A stretch of 64,000 bases of DNA, taken from positions 8,525,501 to 8,589,500 of the forward strand of contig CM028900.1 of NCBI GenBank assembly GCA_016801885.1. Direction: 5' to 3'. The notes beneath the pieces were generated by a model. It did not search any database. It was given only the letters and a program-made list of their open reading frames with translations, and was not told where the DNA came from. Of this stretch, positions 50,057 to 60,520 are shown piece by piece. Source of the stretch: Toxotes chatareus (taxonomy: Eukaryota; Chordata; Actinopteri; Toxotidae). Each line of letters starts with the position of its first letter. Position 1 is the stretch's first letter. Position numbers and translations under genes: made by a program.

Positions 50057-50897
50057 ATGGTCCCAAAGAAAAAAAATAAAAATAAAGATCAACTTACTTT
50101 TACACCCTGTGGCTGACTGTTGGTACAGTCTGTCTGGACACCAGGTGTGAAAACTGTCTGGTGCGTGTTTCTTTTTATCTTCTTACACCCATGTTTTCAC
50201 TCTTCCCTCTGCTCTTCTCACTCCTTTTCAACTTGGAAAAAAAATCCATATAGCTTAAGGCCAAATGTATTTAGCAATGAAATAATGAGTGGTTCTTTGG
50301 TATTTTAATATGATGGGGAGGACAGCAGCTGGTCTAAATCATCTGTAGCTTAGAGAAAAAAATTCAAACATTTTAACAACACATTAGTATATTTTTTATA
50401 CTTCATGGCCAGAAAATGTGATGATGTTTTTCCCTGTGAAATGCGTATGGATATGTGAGGTGTGAAAGGGGTTTTGGAGACAGGCAGGAGTAAAGAGGCA
50501 AAATGTGAAAAACAAACATGTCTGCCTTCTCCTCTTTTTGTAACTGTGATGAAGTCATTACCCTCAGATCAGTCTGGGGGAGAAGGACAAGCAACAGGAC
50601 CACAAGCATAATCTGCTGCTGACCAGGTAGGACAAGACAGAAGACCATATTTATTGAAGCAGAGCTGATATTCACATATGGAAGCTTTTTTTCCCCTTTG
50701 TAGACACACACAGTTGTGTTGTAGGTTGACCACTTTCGAAAGAACTTACTGTTCTCCTGAAAACATTACATTTCAACATCACATTGCGATCTTGAGATGC
50801 AAGTGTTGCTAAGATTTTCTTCATGCCTGAATTCTCTGATGGACACATTTCTCTAGCAAAGACTGCTGGACAGAATGACTTTCTTTTTTTTTTTCAG

Positions 50898-50908
50898 CTC
50901 CTGAAAGC
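50898..50908 (+). other. 5' UTR segment of the otospiralin-like gene
   Basis: A long T-tract ending in ttttcag at 50891-50897 forms a splice acceptor eleven bases before the start codon. This implies an upstream non-coding exon that was not located. Confidence 0.6.
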
Positions 50909-50969
50909 ATGCGTGCTCTGTATGTGTCTGTGCTTTGTTCTCTTCTACTCGGCATCCTGTGTCCTACAG
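50909..50969 (+). CDS. otos: otospiralin-like coding exon 1 (signal peptide)
   Basis: ATG at 50909; 20 codons plus one base; donor ACAG|gtacaa. The hydrophobic run LCSLLLGIL is typical of a signal peptide, with cleavage expected near PTGA. Confidence 0.8.
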
Positions 50970-51320
50970 GTACAACAGCAGCTTATAAATGCCATAACAT
51001 GAATGGAATAGAGATTGTAATATACAGGTGTCGTGAAATGCCAGACAAGGTGTGAAATAACGCTCACACCTCTTTTTCTGTCTTTTTTGACAGGAGCAGA
51101 GGAGAGTGAAGCCACCGATGGGAAGGAGGTGAGGGAGAAACGAAGCTTACCCTACTGGGGCTTGTGGTCGTCTGACTTTTTTGGATGGCTGGAGGAGCTA
51201 CGAGCTCAGGCAGCTAGTGACGGGATGCAGGACCTGGCTCGTACCTTCTGGGCTCACTTCCCCATCGGCAGCGAGCTGGGCTATGACAGTCCCGAGTCTG
51301 ATCCTCAACCTGAGGAGTAA
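50909..51320 (+). CDS. otos: Otospiralin-like small secreted protein
   Basis: Coding exons 50909-50969 and 51094-51320, with a 124-bp GT-AG intron in phase 1, give 95 residues; human otospiralin has 89. Exon 1 is a signal peptide (MRALYVSVLCSLLLGILCPT). Exon 2 holds the family core: LPYWGLWSSDFFGWLEELRA, then DLARTFWAHFPIGSELGY. This aligns with the human PYWPFSTSDFW and DMARTFFAHFPLGSTLGF segments. Otospiralin is a secreted protein first known from fibrocytes of the mammalian inner ear and needed for hearing; its molecular action is not established. In this protein a dibasic REKR precedes the core, a possible prohormone-convertase site that the human protein lacks as I recall it. The C-terminus is acidic (SPESDPQPEE). 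It may be the fish otos orthologue or a paralogue, because human OTOS lies elsewhere on chromosome 2 (2q37). Confidence 0.85.
51094..51320 (+). CDS. otos: otospiralin-like coding exon 2 (conserved core)
   Basis: The acceptor is ttttttgacag. The exon completes a glycine codon and runs to TAA at 51318-51320. It contains the complete otospiralin core domain in a single exon. Confidence 0.88.
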
Positions 51321-51486
51321 GGCAGAGAAGAGTCTGAAGGAGGGTAGAAGTCACCTGTAACATGTTTATAGTTTAGATGATCAGTAGTGGTGTAGTGGTG
51401 CTGTCACCCTTTGTGTATGTATAAAAAAGAAGAAATGATCAATTTTGTTTTCATCTAAATATTTCCTTTTCTTTTCTTCTAACCTA

Positions 51487-51492
51487 ATTAAA
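51487..51492 (+). terminator. Candidate poly(A) signal of the otospiralin-like gene
   Basis: ATTAAA, 167 bases after the stop codon; the first such hexamer on this strand downstream that I noticed. ATTAAA is the common variant signal. Confidence 0.45.
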
Positions 51493-51937
51493 CTGGTATG
51501 CAGAAAAGTACTGAAGCGGTGACTCTTCATTTTAGCACAAACTTATTTTAGCACTACACATTTGATTTTAGTAGTTAGTGTTATGCCAAGTTTTTGTCAA
51601 GATATCTTATGCACAAACTGTTAAACTCCAGCAGCAGCAATCCAAATACTCTTCAAAAAGGATTAGGGAGGGGAAGTGCTGCATAAAACCTTTGTCACGA
51701 CCAACCCACTGGATTTAAGTTTTACAGCTGGGTTCTCCAGTGGTGGAAAGGAATGACTTCATTTTTGACTTTATAATTTCCTTTTTTATGCATTTTATGT
51801 TACTTTATACTTTTACACTACTACATTTATGAGTGAATTATTGTACCTTTTACAACACTGCATTTATAGGACATTTATAGTTACTAGTTACAATTGTCAG
51901 CAGTTAAACCAAAGAGATATTCCCCCCCTAAAGTTTT

Positions 51938-52182
51938 AAGATGGTTTCATTTGAATAATTGTTAGAGGCTCAAAGAAGTCAAATCATCCAATATTTCACA
52001 AAAAATTAAAGATCAGAGACAGATCTGAGTACTTCTTCCACTGCTGAGATATTTCACCTCTGAACATGTAAGATGGTTTCATTTAAATAATTGTTAGAGG
52101 ATCAAAGAAGTTGAATCATTCAATATTTCTCAAAAAAATTAAAGATTTAGAGACAGATCTGAGTACTTCTTCCACCACTGAG
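51938..52182. repeat. 132-bp direct tandem duplication
   Basis: 51938-52048 and 52070-52182 are near-identical. Each starts aagatggtttcattt and contains aataattgttagagg, aattaaagat and gacagatctgagtacttctt. The leading stretch 51730-51937 resembles a fish repeat with ctactacatttatgag text. The copies differ at about ten positions by eye. Confidence 0.8.
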
Positions 52183-53319
52183 GTTCTCTTAGACTCCACA
52201 CAGAAGTTAAGAAGGGTGGTTCATGTGTTGGTAGAAGAGAGAGAAGAGTTATGCAGCTCTCATTACAAACACATGCAGTTTCTTTGAGTGATTATACAAA
52301 AAGTTTGAAGTTAGTCACTTTTGTGGTATTTCTCTATTGGGTTACTGAAAATTGCAGGTCAGCGCTGTTGTGAACCACTTTCTGCAGATTCAAGACACTG
52401 ACTTTGAAAGAAAGGACCTGTAGGATCCTCAACCACTGGACTAAATGTGTAAATGTAGGAGGGGGCTATGCTGAAAAATGAATGGGCTAGATTTTCTAAA
52501 ATTGAGTCCTTCTACCTCAATTCTCTGATCTTACAGTGTTCCAGTTCCTAAATCCCGGCACAGCAAACACATTGAAACATATGAGAGGATTGCTTTATTC
52601 TGCTTTATCTCTGTCCAGGAAGGCTCTGAAGCTGAGATGCTTATTTCACAGATTTGTGGGCAAATGAAAAGAAAGCTTTGTACCTGAAACTGAGTCATGG
52701 TGTCCACATATCCCAACACTTTGCAGTTCTTTCCAGCGCAATGTGTGACACATTTGGATAGGCAAGATCAAACCAGAGGTCAGATGAAGGTTTTGTGGCT
52801 ATGAAATTTTTCATCCTGTCAGAAACATCATGTTCTCTCTGCCCTTTATGTCTTTCATCCCCAGTTCTCATTCTCCTCTCTTGCTCCAATCAGCTCTGTG
52901 GCTGAGAATTACAAATGGCACCTAAGGGAAACATGAGTAATCAGTGATTGTGTGTGTCTGTATCCACAAAGTGTTTTTAGACTTTCAAGCAAAAGATCTG
53001 TATAGCTCAGATTCAGAAAATCTGTATGCTAATCGGGGGAAATCCACAGGAATCTGTTTTCCCTTTAATATTTTTGTTTTCCATCTGCAGTTTTCCATCT
53101 TCACTACAGGTCAAAAGTTTTATTTACGTTATTTAAATTTACACAGTAAAATGTTTCAGTGGATCTGAAATTAAAGCATTGAATAAATAAACACTTGGAG
53201 ATTTTAAAAACACAGAATCATAGAATCTTCTTGTTGGACTAAATTTAATCTAAATGTTTTACTCATTTAGCAGCTGAACACATTCTTGTGATGTCGTTTC
53301 TACAAAATCAAATATTGTT

Positions 53320-53892
53320 CAGAAAGTTTGTCCCAACACTGTTGCATGTGGTTCAAGTCTGGAGACTGTGCTGGTCTTCATTATGTGAAACCACCATCTG
53401 GTTCTTTTCTTCTAACGTTTTGTGTCATTGTCTTGCTGCAGGATGAACCTCTGAGCAACCAGTCTGTCTTCCTTTGATACTTGCGTGTCTCTCATCATTA
53501 TGATGGAAATATACAGTACTGTGTCCTGCAGTACAGTACTGTCCAAATAATACTTCAGGGCTGGAGTAACAGGCTGTAGGTTTATAAGTCATAAACAGAA
53601 GTTGGGGCACCTGTAGGAACTGTTTGCAACTTTCAGAGCTTCATTTACTTTCACTTTTCAGGAAAACTGTAAGTTCACCAGTTTCTTAATCCATGAAAAG
53701 GGCCTGTTTTCTATGAAAACATGCCAAAAACTGATTTGTCAGTTTTTTGTGACCTAAAGTTTCTTTTGTAACCTCCGGCAGTTTAGTGCTTATCTTCGCA
53801 CCATTTAATGTTATTCACAAGACTAAATCTGCTTAAATTTCAATAAAAGCTGCAAAAATGGGGGTGTCCTAAAACTTTTGCCCAGTAGTGTA
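53320..53892 (-). mobile_element. Decayed Tc1/mariner-like element
   Basis: The right end reads gggggtgtcctaaaactttt then gcccagtagtgta, the reverse complement of the familiar Tc1-type terminal text (tacact...gcaaaagttttaggacac). The interior contains attgtcttgctgcaggatga and acctctgagcaacc, resembling reversed, broken Tc1-type transposase sequence. There is no intact frame, and the left terminus was not identified. Confidence 0.5.
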
Positions 53893-54416
53893 TGTGCATG
53901 AGGACAGTGAGCCTATTGTAGGACTCGATGTAAGCAGAAGTCTGGGACGTAGCTTTCTCCTCCTGTGAGGAAATCATATCTGTAGGTATGCCTGCTGAGA
54001 GTGGAGGCTTGTGCCTTTCACTGAGCTTTAAAACACACCAGCCACGACTCAGTCTCTTCAACTGAATTCACTTCCTTGCCAAGTTTCAGCGTTTGGCCCT
54101 GAATTTTGCTTGTGAGAGGGTGCACAGCTGTCGAAACGCAGGCTTCACAAAGACGATGTTGACCCTTTTGGCAAAGCCTGAATGATGAAATAAGGAAAGA
54201 AAGAATTTCTAAGAATATTCACCCTCATTCATGTCTTAAGCTGTATTCATCTATCTTCCATCTCTTTCCTCTTCCTCTCTCTTCTCTTCAAAATGCATCA
54301 TCAAAGCAGCACAACCATCAGCCAGCTTTTGGTTTCATGCATTCCAGCTCTACTTGTGAGAGACTGAGAGACTGTTTGTAGTTCCAAACCAAACGTTCTC
54401 CCTCTCTGACACCCCC

Positions 54417-54420
<4 letters not shown>

Positions 54421-54475
<55 letters not shown>
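54421..54475. repeat. (CA)27 microsatellite
   Basis: Perfect CA repeat of about 55 bases, directly preceded by a run of C. It is the longest perfect dinucleotide repeat in the window. Confidence 0.95.
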
Positions 54476-54477
<2 letters not shown>

Positions 54478-55911
54478 ATTTATCATATGAAAGGTTCAAG
54501 CCAAGTCAAATGAGAATTTCTGAAGTAAATCTCTTTAAAGTGGCATTTTATCATTCACTCTGGTGTCACAAAGGTCATAATTACTGTATGAACAGTGACA
54601 CCAGTCATTAAAGCATTCCATAAAGCACAATCTTCCCTATTCAAATGAGATAAAAAGCAATTAAATACATTCAGTGATTTTGGTGTTCAGGAAATTACCA
54701 ACTGCAGACAAGCTCAATTGTAACTTTTCATATTCTCAGTCCACGGATGTTTTGTATTTGTAAAACTTGTCGAGAGTCTAGAAAAGTTATCTTTATGTGC
54801 ATGATTGTTTCCAAATGTAAAGTCTACAGGCTGAGCTGGAACACGCAGACGGGGCCAGTGGAAGAAACACTAAAGCATGTGTGCGATGGTGAGCACAACG
54901 TGGAGGGAAATGTTTAAAAGTTTTTCACCTCTTGTGCTCAATGAGCAATTTTTATTCAAGTGAAAGGAGAATACCTTTGCTGATGAAAATGCAATTATCT
55001 GTGTGTGAGAAGTTTGTTTTACCATACCCCCATTATAAGAATCAAGGCAAGGTAAAGTGTGCACAATGTAAGCTGAAAAACACTTGGTGGGTGGGGGGTA
55101 ACTGTGGTATCCCCCTAGGCTAAAGGTTTTTAATAACTTAAGGGGGAGGTTTAGCTGGAGATTAAACTATGAAACAATATATGCAATTAAATCAAAATAT
55201 TTCATTCATAACGTATTCAACAAATTTTAACCTGTAACATAACACTATATTTTCACTCAAGTAGAGATCTGAATTAGGCCTCTCTAACCTTCATGAGACT
55301 CCCCCCTCAAGACACTTGCTCTCTTATGCAGTCACCAGGTTGAGCCACTGATGTTTTAAACAAGAGCCAAGAGGTCCACAGGTATTTCACTATTGGTCAC
55401 TGACTTACAATTGAAATTAATTTCAAGTAGCTCTTGCCACTGCCCAGGTGTCTCCTGTCAATGCTGTCATAAATTTTACAGACACCTTCAACATGTGTAA
55501 AAATCCAAACAGAGATTGAATTATTTAGCACATTTTACACTTGGCAGCCAGACAATCACCTCAGACAGGGCAATCATATTTGCTGTTCTTTCTATTGTAA
55601 CTATGCGTTTCAGAAAGTTCAAATTGTAGTTTTTTTAAAAGGTAAAATGGAACTTTTTCTCCCTTCTCACTGCTACTTGTGTAATGGGAGATGGAAAAAT
55701 ACTTGGGACACATGAAAACTCATTTAAGAGAGGAAAAGCTCACAGTTGCAGTCTTGTCTGTAGGCAGGGAGGTAAAAGATATCCCACTGCCATAGGCCAG
55801 TTTCCACTTGGAATGTCTGGGCTGCCGCCCACTCTTCCCTTTGGTTGTGCAGCAGTTTATGCACAGTTACTGCCTTCAAGCAGCTCTGTAAAGACTCTGA
55901 GTGCATACAAA

Positions 55912-55981
55912 ATGGCATCCAAGCAGCTCTGTTTGAGGTTAATAGGGCTGGCTGTATTGATGACAATGTTGACACTTAGAG
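55912..55981 (+). CDS. ecrg4: ecrg4 coding exon 1 (signal peptide)
   Basis: ATG in a fair context (acaaaATGG); 23 codons plus one base; donor AGAG|gtgagc. The hydrophobic stretch LIGLAVLMTMLTL fits a signal peptide. Confidence 0.8.
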
Positions 55982-58900
55982 GTGAGCTCAGTTATGTTCT
56001 TTTCTTTGGCTTTGTTTCTGCTTTACTTGTGCTTTGCTTTTAAAGTGCTTTAGTATGTCATTCACCTTCTACTTTTGTATTTATTTCTAGATTTTTGTGT
56101 TGCCAGGTTTTAATGGCGCTAGCAGATTTTTAACAGCACCAGCAGCTGAAAAAAATTACTGCATGTCAGAGTTTGTGGGATATCTTGTAGAAATTGTAAA
56201 CAACATAAAAAGGAAAAAGTGCAGCCTTTCTTAAAAAATGTTTGAAGTGATGATTTTCACACTCCCTGTGGCACACACCTTTGACACACGCACGCAACTT
56301 TGACAAGTAAAACGGAAACAGTACAGAAAAAATGTGGACTTATCAATCAACAAGAGAAGAGATTTAAAAGGGCCATACTAATAGTTCTGCATGCCATATC
56401 TTATTTACTCAAAATAGAGCGTAATTTTCATTTCTGCGTCACACTTTTCAGAGCACAGCACATAGTTGAATGTAATTTGTCAATCTTAATTGCAGCAATT
56501 GTACTCTATTCATTCTAGTTTGGAACAAAACTCAATATACACAGATTTTAATCTCACTTTATATGACAAATCCATCACATTAACCAACATATCAGATTTA
56601 TATTATAATCCACCTTCAATTCACCTTCAAGTCTCTGCATGTTTGAAAATGAAAGATTGAACAACTGAAAAATAAGACTAGCTCATCAAATAAACAAAAA
56701 TCTATGAAGGTATGCTCTGCTTTGGAAAAGACTGGCAGTAATGTGAAGTATAACTTATGTGTAATAAATGGGATAAACATGCCATAAAAATGTGATGGTC
56801 CTTAGCTGAGACAAAAATAGGTGAAACACATTTTCAAGGAGAATAACTTGAACGCTTCTGTTCTTAATAACTACTTCCAGCTTCCCAGTCTAGTAAAACT
56901 AAAATCTGCAACACAGTGTAAATCATGCAGTCCCTACAGCAGCACTGCACTCTGCACCTGGCAGTCTACCTAGTCTTGGTAATCAGACCTCTGATACCTC
57001 CAGCTTCTGAGGAGTGCCACAGGGCTCTAGCTCTAGCATGGCTAAAAAATGGGTGCTTCTATCCAGTGAAATATTAAGAACAGAAGCGTTGAAGTTATTC
57101 TCCTTGAAAATATGTTTAACCTATTTTTGTCTCAGCTAAGGTTCACTCATTTCTAACAATGTCTGTGGGAAAGATTTGTAAACAACCCAGGCAAAAGCTG
57201 CAGAAAAAAAATGACTCAAACTGCACATGTTGAGGACAGACTAGGTTTCAGTAATGAGAAAAAGTCAGCAGGAATTTGCTGTTCATAGCTCATTTGCAAC
57301 ACAAGCTGGAGAGAAAAAAACCCATAAGCAAGCAATTTTCTCCTTCCTCTTCTAACCACACAATGAAAATGTGTTGTGCTTAAACTAAGGCAGAGTCTAC
57401 ATTAAGATATGGACTGGATTTCTGTGCACCTGGTATTCTAACCTAGCTTTGTCTTAGCCCTTAAGCCCTGATATATGGGACTTAAGTCCTCTGAAAGAAC
57501 AGTCAATTCCAACTACAAGAATAAAAGTTCATCTGAACTGGTTGGCTACAGCAAAGAACAAGATACCTCATTAATGCACTTCATCTATATGAGCGTTCCC
57601 CACAGTGTAGCTCCATGGCCCCAGTGGGAGAGAACAGCACCAGGAAGTAAGCTGCTGTAGCAAATATATGTACGTGCAAGCTTGATAAAAGCAAAAATTC
57701 CTGAATGTGAGTAGTGATTTCACCTTTAAACCTGCTCAAGGCTCAACTTTGACATTAAAAGATGAGAACAATCTCCTCCATGAAATTGGTTTAGTTAACT
57801 CAGACGGGCGGAAAAATTGAAAGTGTTAAACTACTGAAACTAATCAGGAAATCTGCAGCAGTGAGTGCAAGCACAATATTTAATTAAAAAACAAACAAAA
57901 AAAAAGTATAGTTGGCCTTAAAAGACTGACCATTAAAAAACACTTCAAACTGAATACCAACATTGTGTGTGTGGCTGTTTTAGAAATGAATGACAGCTGA
58001 TTAACTTACCTGCAGTTCATTAGCTCTCTGTTGTCGCACCTTCACAGATGCAGCCGGTGATAGCAGCTTGCACAAGATCTTAAAGAAAAGAGATGGTAAC
58101 ATCCTTAACATCCATAATGTCATGCTGCTGATAGAAAAATCAACTCCATTTAAAAGTGTTTTTAAAAATACCCTTTCATTATTTTCCCTATTGTGCTTCC
58201 ATCCAGTGGCAGGACCTGGTACTGCCCTATCAAAGTCATCTGTTGCCGTCCCTCCTTCTAAGGCTCAAGAGTTCCTGGCAAAGCTAAGCAGAACCAAGAG
58301 GAACATTTGGGATCGCAGCAGACCGGACGTACAGCAGTGGATTATGCAGTTTATGTACATGGGATTTGATGAGCAGGTGAGTTGTGTCTGTTCCAGGAGA
58401 GTTCAGCTTTTCTCTGAACTCCTGAAATCACACAAAAACAGAAATCAATAGCCAGTGGAGCTGTCAACATGACAGGTGCAAAAATAAAACTGATCCATGT
58501 CACAGTAACAGCAAATAGATTTACCCCCTTTTCACAAATCACCCTTTAAAGAGCTCTGAGAAATAAAAACACACAGCACAGAAATACAAAATTTCTCTCA
58601 CTAGACAAACTCTTACCAAGAAATCATGTTTGGCTTGGCTTTATTCAGCAGCAGATTCCCTTGATGCCTGGTTAATGCTGGAGTCTTTAAAATGTCATGC
58701 CCCCAGTTTTTAAGACAGGCGCTCTGTCCCAAATGTGTAGTTTTCTGTTCAGCAAAAACAACGCTGATAATGTCATAATCTGAGTAATTTTCTCAGACTT
58801 AAAGCTCCTCCACAGCATCCAGAAGAATTTATAAATCTTCCCAACAGCTGCTGACTGTGTTTAGAAAACTGACTGTAAAAATGGTGGAGTGATGTTTAGA

Positions 58901-60093
58901 GTTATTCGGTGGTGAATGTGCAATACTGTGCATTGATTCAAAATGCTTAAAAGCCTTGAAAACTTGTTTTCTCATGCAGCTTCTTACTTTCAGCAACAGA
59001 GCCCTGAAAACACAAAATATTTTCTGACAAAGTAACAACAGTTTTGATGATTTCTGTATTTGTGTTTTTGTCTGTGTTACTGTCACTTGGCTGTAGTGTA
59101 CGTGACGCAGTACACTACAGACACATATGTCTGTGCACCGATCAGAACTGCGATCTGATGCCAGTTTTAATCAAACCACCCACCTAACATTAACTCTTGA
59201 TTTTTGAGTTTGACTTTAAGTTTTATTTTTGCTCATTTCGTCATCAATTTGAATATCTTGAGAAAACAGATTTTCAGGGGCTTTAAACCTGACAAATGAG
59301 ATGACGTGAAAAAGAAAACACAAATAAACAAACACATGAAAACAAACCATAAAAACTTTAGTTATCTGGATCTTTATAAATCTCAGATACGTAAAGGACA
59401 AAAATGTGGAGTGGCAAAAGTGGAGTAAATTGTAGTTTGTTCTGTTATCTAAAAGATATTCTTTAAAAGGTACACTTATCCTCAAAATGTTGCTGTCTGG
59501 CTGAAGGAATAAATACAAACATGGAGCTGAGTACAAGACAATACATAAATTCCCTCTCTCACACATACAATAACCACACTTCCAGCGCCAGTGTCAGTTT
59601 TCTTTCAGGTCAGTGACTGTCATGTAGAATTCACCAAGAACAGTAAGGAATGAAGGGAACAGATAACAAGGGCAAAAAAGGGAAAAAAGAGCAGAATTTC
59701 TCAAACAGCCCCATACATGACACCTCGTGCTTATGGTATTTGCAGCTGTTTCATTAAAAGGCCAAAGCTGTCAAAGTATTGGCCTTTTCAGTGTTTGCCT
59801 TTCATGCATGTGTATTTGCCACAGCTGTGCCTGCTGACACTCTCAGTGAGCACCTTATCAGCTGCCTCTGTGTACATTAGCTTGAGATTTGTTGAGGCCG
59901 AGTTTCCTAACGAGTCACGTCTGTGGTGTTTTTCCATCCCCAGAGGCTGGAGGCTGACCTGTCGTACTGGATGGACCTAGCACGCTCCAGTGACCAAGGG
60001 CGTCAGCATCACTATGATGAAAATTCCCCCATCGGCCCGCGTGACCCCAGTTCTTACAGACACGGAGCAAATGTCAACTATGACTACTATTAA
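55912..60093 (+). CDS. ecrg4: Augurin / ECRG4 secreted peptide precursor (four coding exons)
   Basis: Coding exons 55912-55981, 58048-58095, 58207-58376 and 59944-60093 (phases 1, 1, 0) encode 145 residues; human augurin has 148. Residues 1-23 are a signal peptide (MASKQLCLRLIGLAVLMTML). The small second exon encodes SLHKILKKRD, matching the human LKLMLQKRE segment with its dibasic cleavage site. RTKR at 68-71 matches the second processing site. The core NIWDRSRPDVQQWIMQF, MYMGFDE and the C-terminal HYDENSPIGPR and RHGANVNYDYY are diagnostic of the family. Augurin is a secreted or membrane-tethered pro-peptide with reported roles in growth suppression, neuroendocrine signalling and inflammation. 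The human 'GHEYYGDYY' segment is replaced here by SSDQGRQ, so one tyrosine-rich stretch is lost. Confidence 0.93.
56800..57141. repeat. Inverted repeat, 70-bp arms, ~200-bp loop
   Basis: 56801-56870 and 57071-57140 are reverse complements with about three mismatches. The left arm starts cttagctgagacaaaaatag and ends acgcttctgttcttaata. The loop of about 200 bp is unrelated to the arms. It sits in ecrg4 intron 1 and may be a foldback/MITE-type element or an inverted duplication. Confidence 0.88.
58048..58095 (+). CDS. ecrg4: ecrg4 coding exon 2 (48 nt, dibasic site)
   Basis: Flanked by ccttcacag and gtaaca. It encodes AAGDSSLHKILKKRD with split codons at both ends, and its length is a multiple of three. 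Homology to the human LQKREA segment and correct phases support it, although it is too short to stand out as an open frame. Confidence 0.82.
58207..58376 (+). CDS. ecrg4: ecrg4 coding exon 3 (conserved core)
   Basis: From the acceptor tccatccag to the donor gagcag|gtgagt. It encodes residues 40-96, including SKAQEFLAKLSRTKR, NIWDRSRPDVQQW and FMYMGFDEQ. An alternative acceptor, tggcag, ten bases inside would break the phase, so the first is preferred. Confidence 0.92.
59091..59120. other. Perfect 11-bp hairpin with an 8-nt loop
   Basis: ctgtagtgtac and gtacactacag flank gtgacgca in ecrg4 intron 3. The arms are perfectly complementary and the loop contains TGACG, a CREB/ATF half-site. Function unknown. 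Confidence 0.6.
59944..60093 (+). CDS. ecrg4: ecrg4 coding exon 4 (C-terminus)
   Basis: The acceptor is catccccag. It encodes RLEADLSYWMDLARSSDQG through NVNYDYY and ends at TAA 60091-60093. The PIGPR and RHGA motifs match vertebrate augurins. Confidence 0.92.
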   Translation, partial: RLEADLSYWMDLARSSDQGRQHHYDENSPIGPRDPSSYRHGANVNYDYY

Positions 60094-60359
60094 CTCCAGT
60101 CATACACAAACAAAGACCACTGCTTCTGTGAATGGTTAAAGGGGTTTTGTTTCTTTGTGTAAGTCAGTCCTCTGCCTTATCGTTAGAAGAACAGTCTGTG
60201 ACAGTTTGTTAGTCTTACACCTGCCACACAGCTGCTTTGGCATCTTTGTCTTGATTCGTTACAGCCACCAGTGTAACCCATTCTCTGCTCTGTCTCTCCA
60301 TCCCCACATATTAGATACAACAGTGGACACTGTCTTGGCTCTCGTCTGGCACTATTGTA

Positions 60360-60365
60360 AATAAA
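60360..60365 (+). terminator. ecrg4: Candidate ecrg4 poly(A) signal
   Basis: AATAAA, 267 bases after the stop codon. It would give a short 3' UTR that ends before the facing uxs1 transcript. Confidence 0.6.
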
Positions 60366-60514
60366 AATGTGGCTCTGAACTGCCTGAACCTCCTGCTTCT
60401 GCACTTCCACTAAACAACAATTGTAGAAAATGTGTTGCACATGTGCACGAGCACACACACACAAATAATGTATCTTCTTCCCTAATTACATCATACGCAA
60501 AATATTGGAAATAT

Positions 60515-60520
60515 TTTATT
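60515..60520 (-). terminator. uxs1: Candidate uxs1 poly(A) signal
   Basis: tttatt on the plus strand is AATAAA on the minus strand, about 600 bases past the uxs1 stop codon. It lies about 150 bp from the ecrg4 signal, so the two genes converge closely. Confidence 0.5.

Larger units (their letters stand above)
45660..50897. other. Intergenic DNA between nck2 and the otospiralin-like gene
   Basis: AT-rich, with no recognised exon. It contains interspersed repeats at 48386-48575 and 49625-49830 and a short tandem duplication at 49990-50056. It should also include the promoter and non-coding first exon of the otospiralin-like gene near its right end, which I could not place. Confidence 0.5.
51500..55911. 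other. Intergenic DNA between the otospiralin-like gene and ecrg4
   Basis: No recognised exon. It contains old repeats (51730-52182), a decayed Tc1-like element (about 53320-53892) and a 27-unit CA repeat (54421-54475). The promoter and 5' UTR of ecrg4 should lie just left of 55912; I see no clear TATA box there. Confidence 0.5.

Noticed and set aside
51033..51093. Extending the otospiralin-like protein upstream to the in-frame ATG at 51033
   Set aside because: That start would read through the splice acceptor and lacks the signal peptide supplied by exon 1 at 50909-50969.
59216..59566. 116-residue minus-strand open frame in ecrg4 intron 3
   Set aside because: Phe/Leu/Tyr-rich from AT-rich DNA, with no splice signals or homology.
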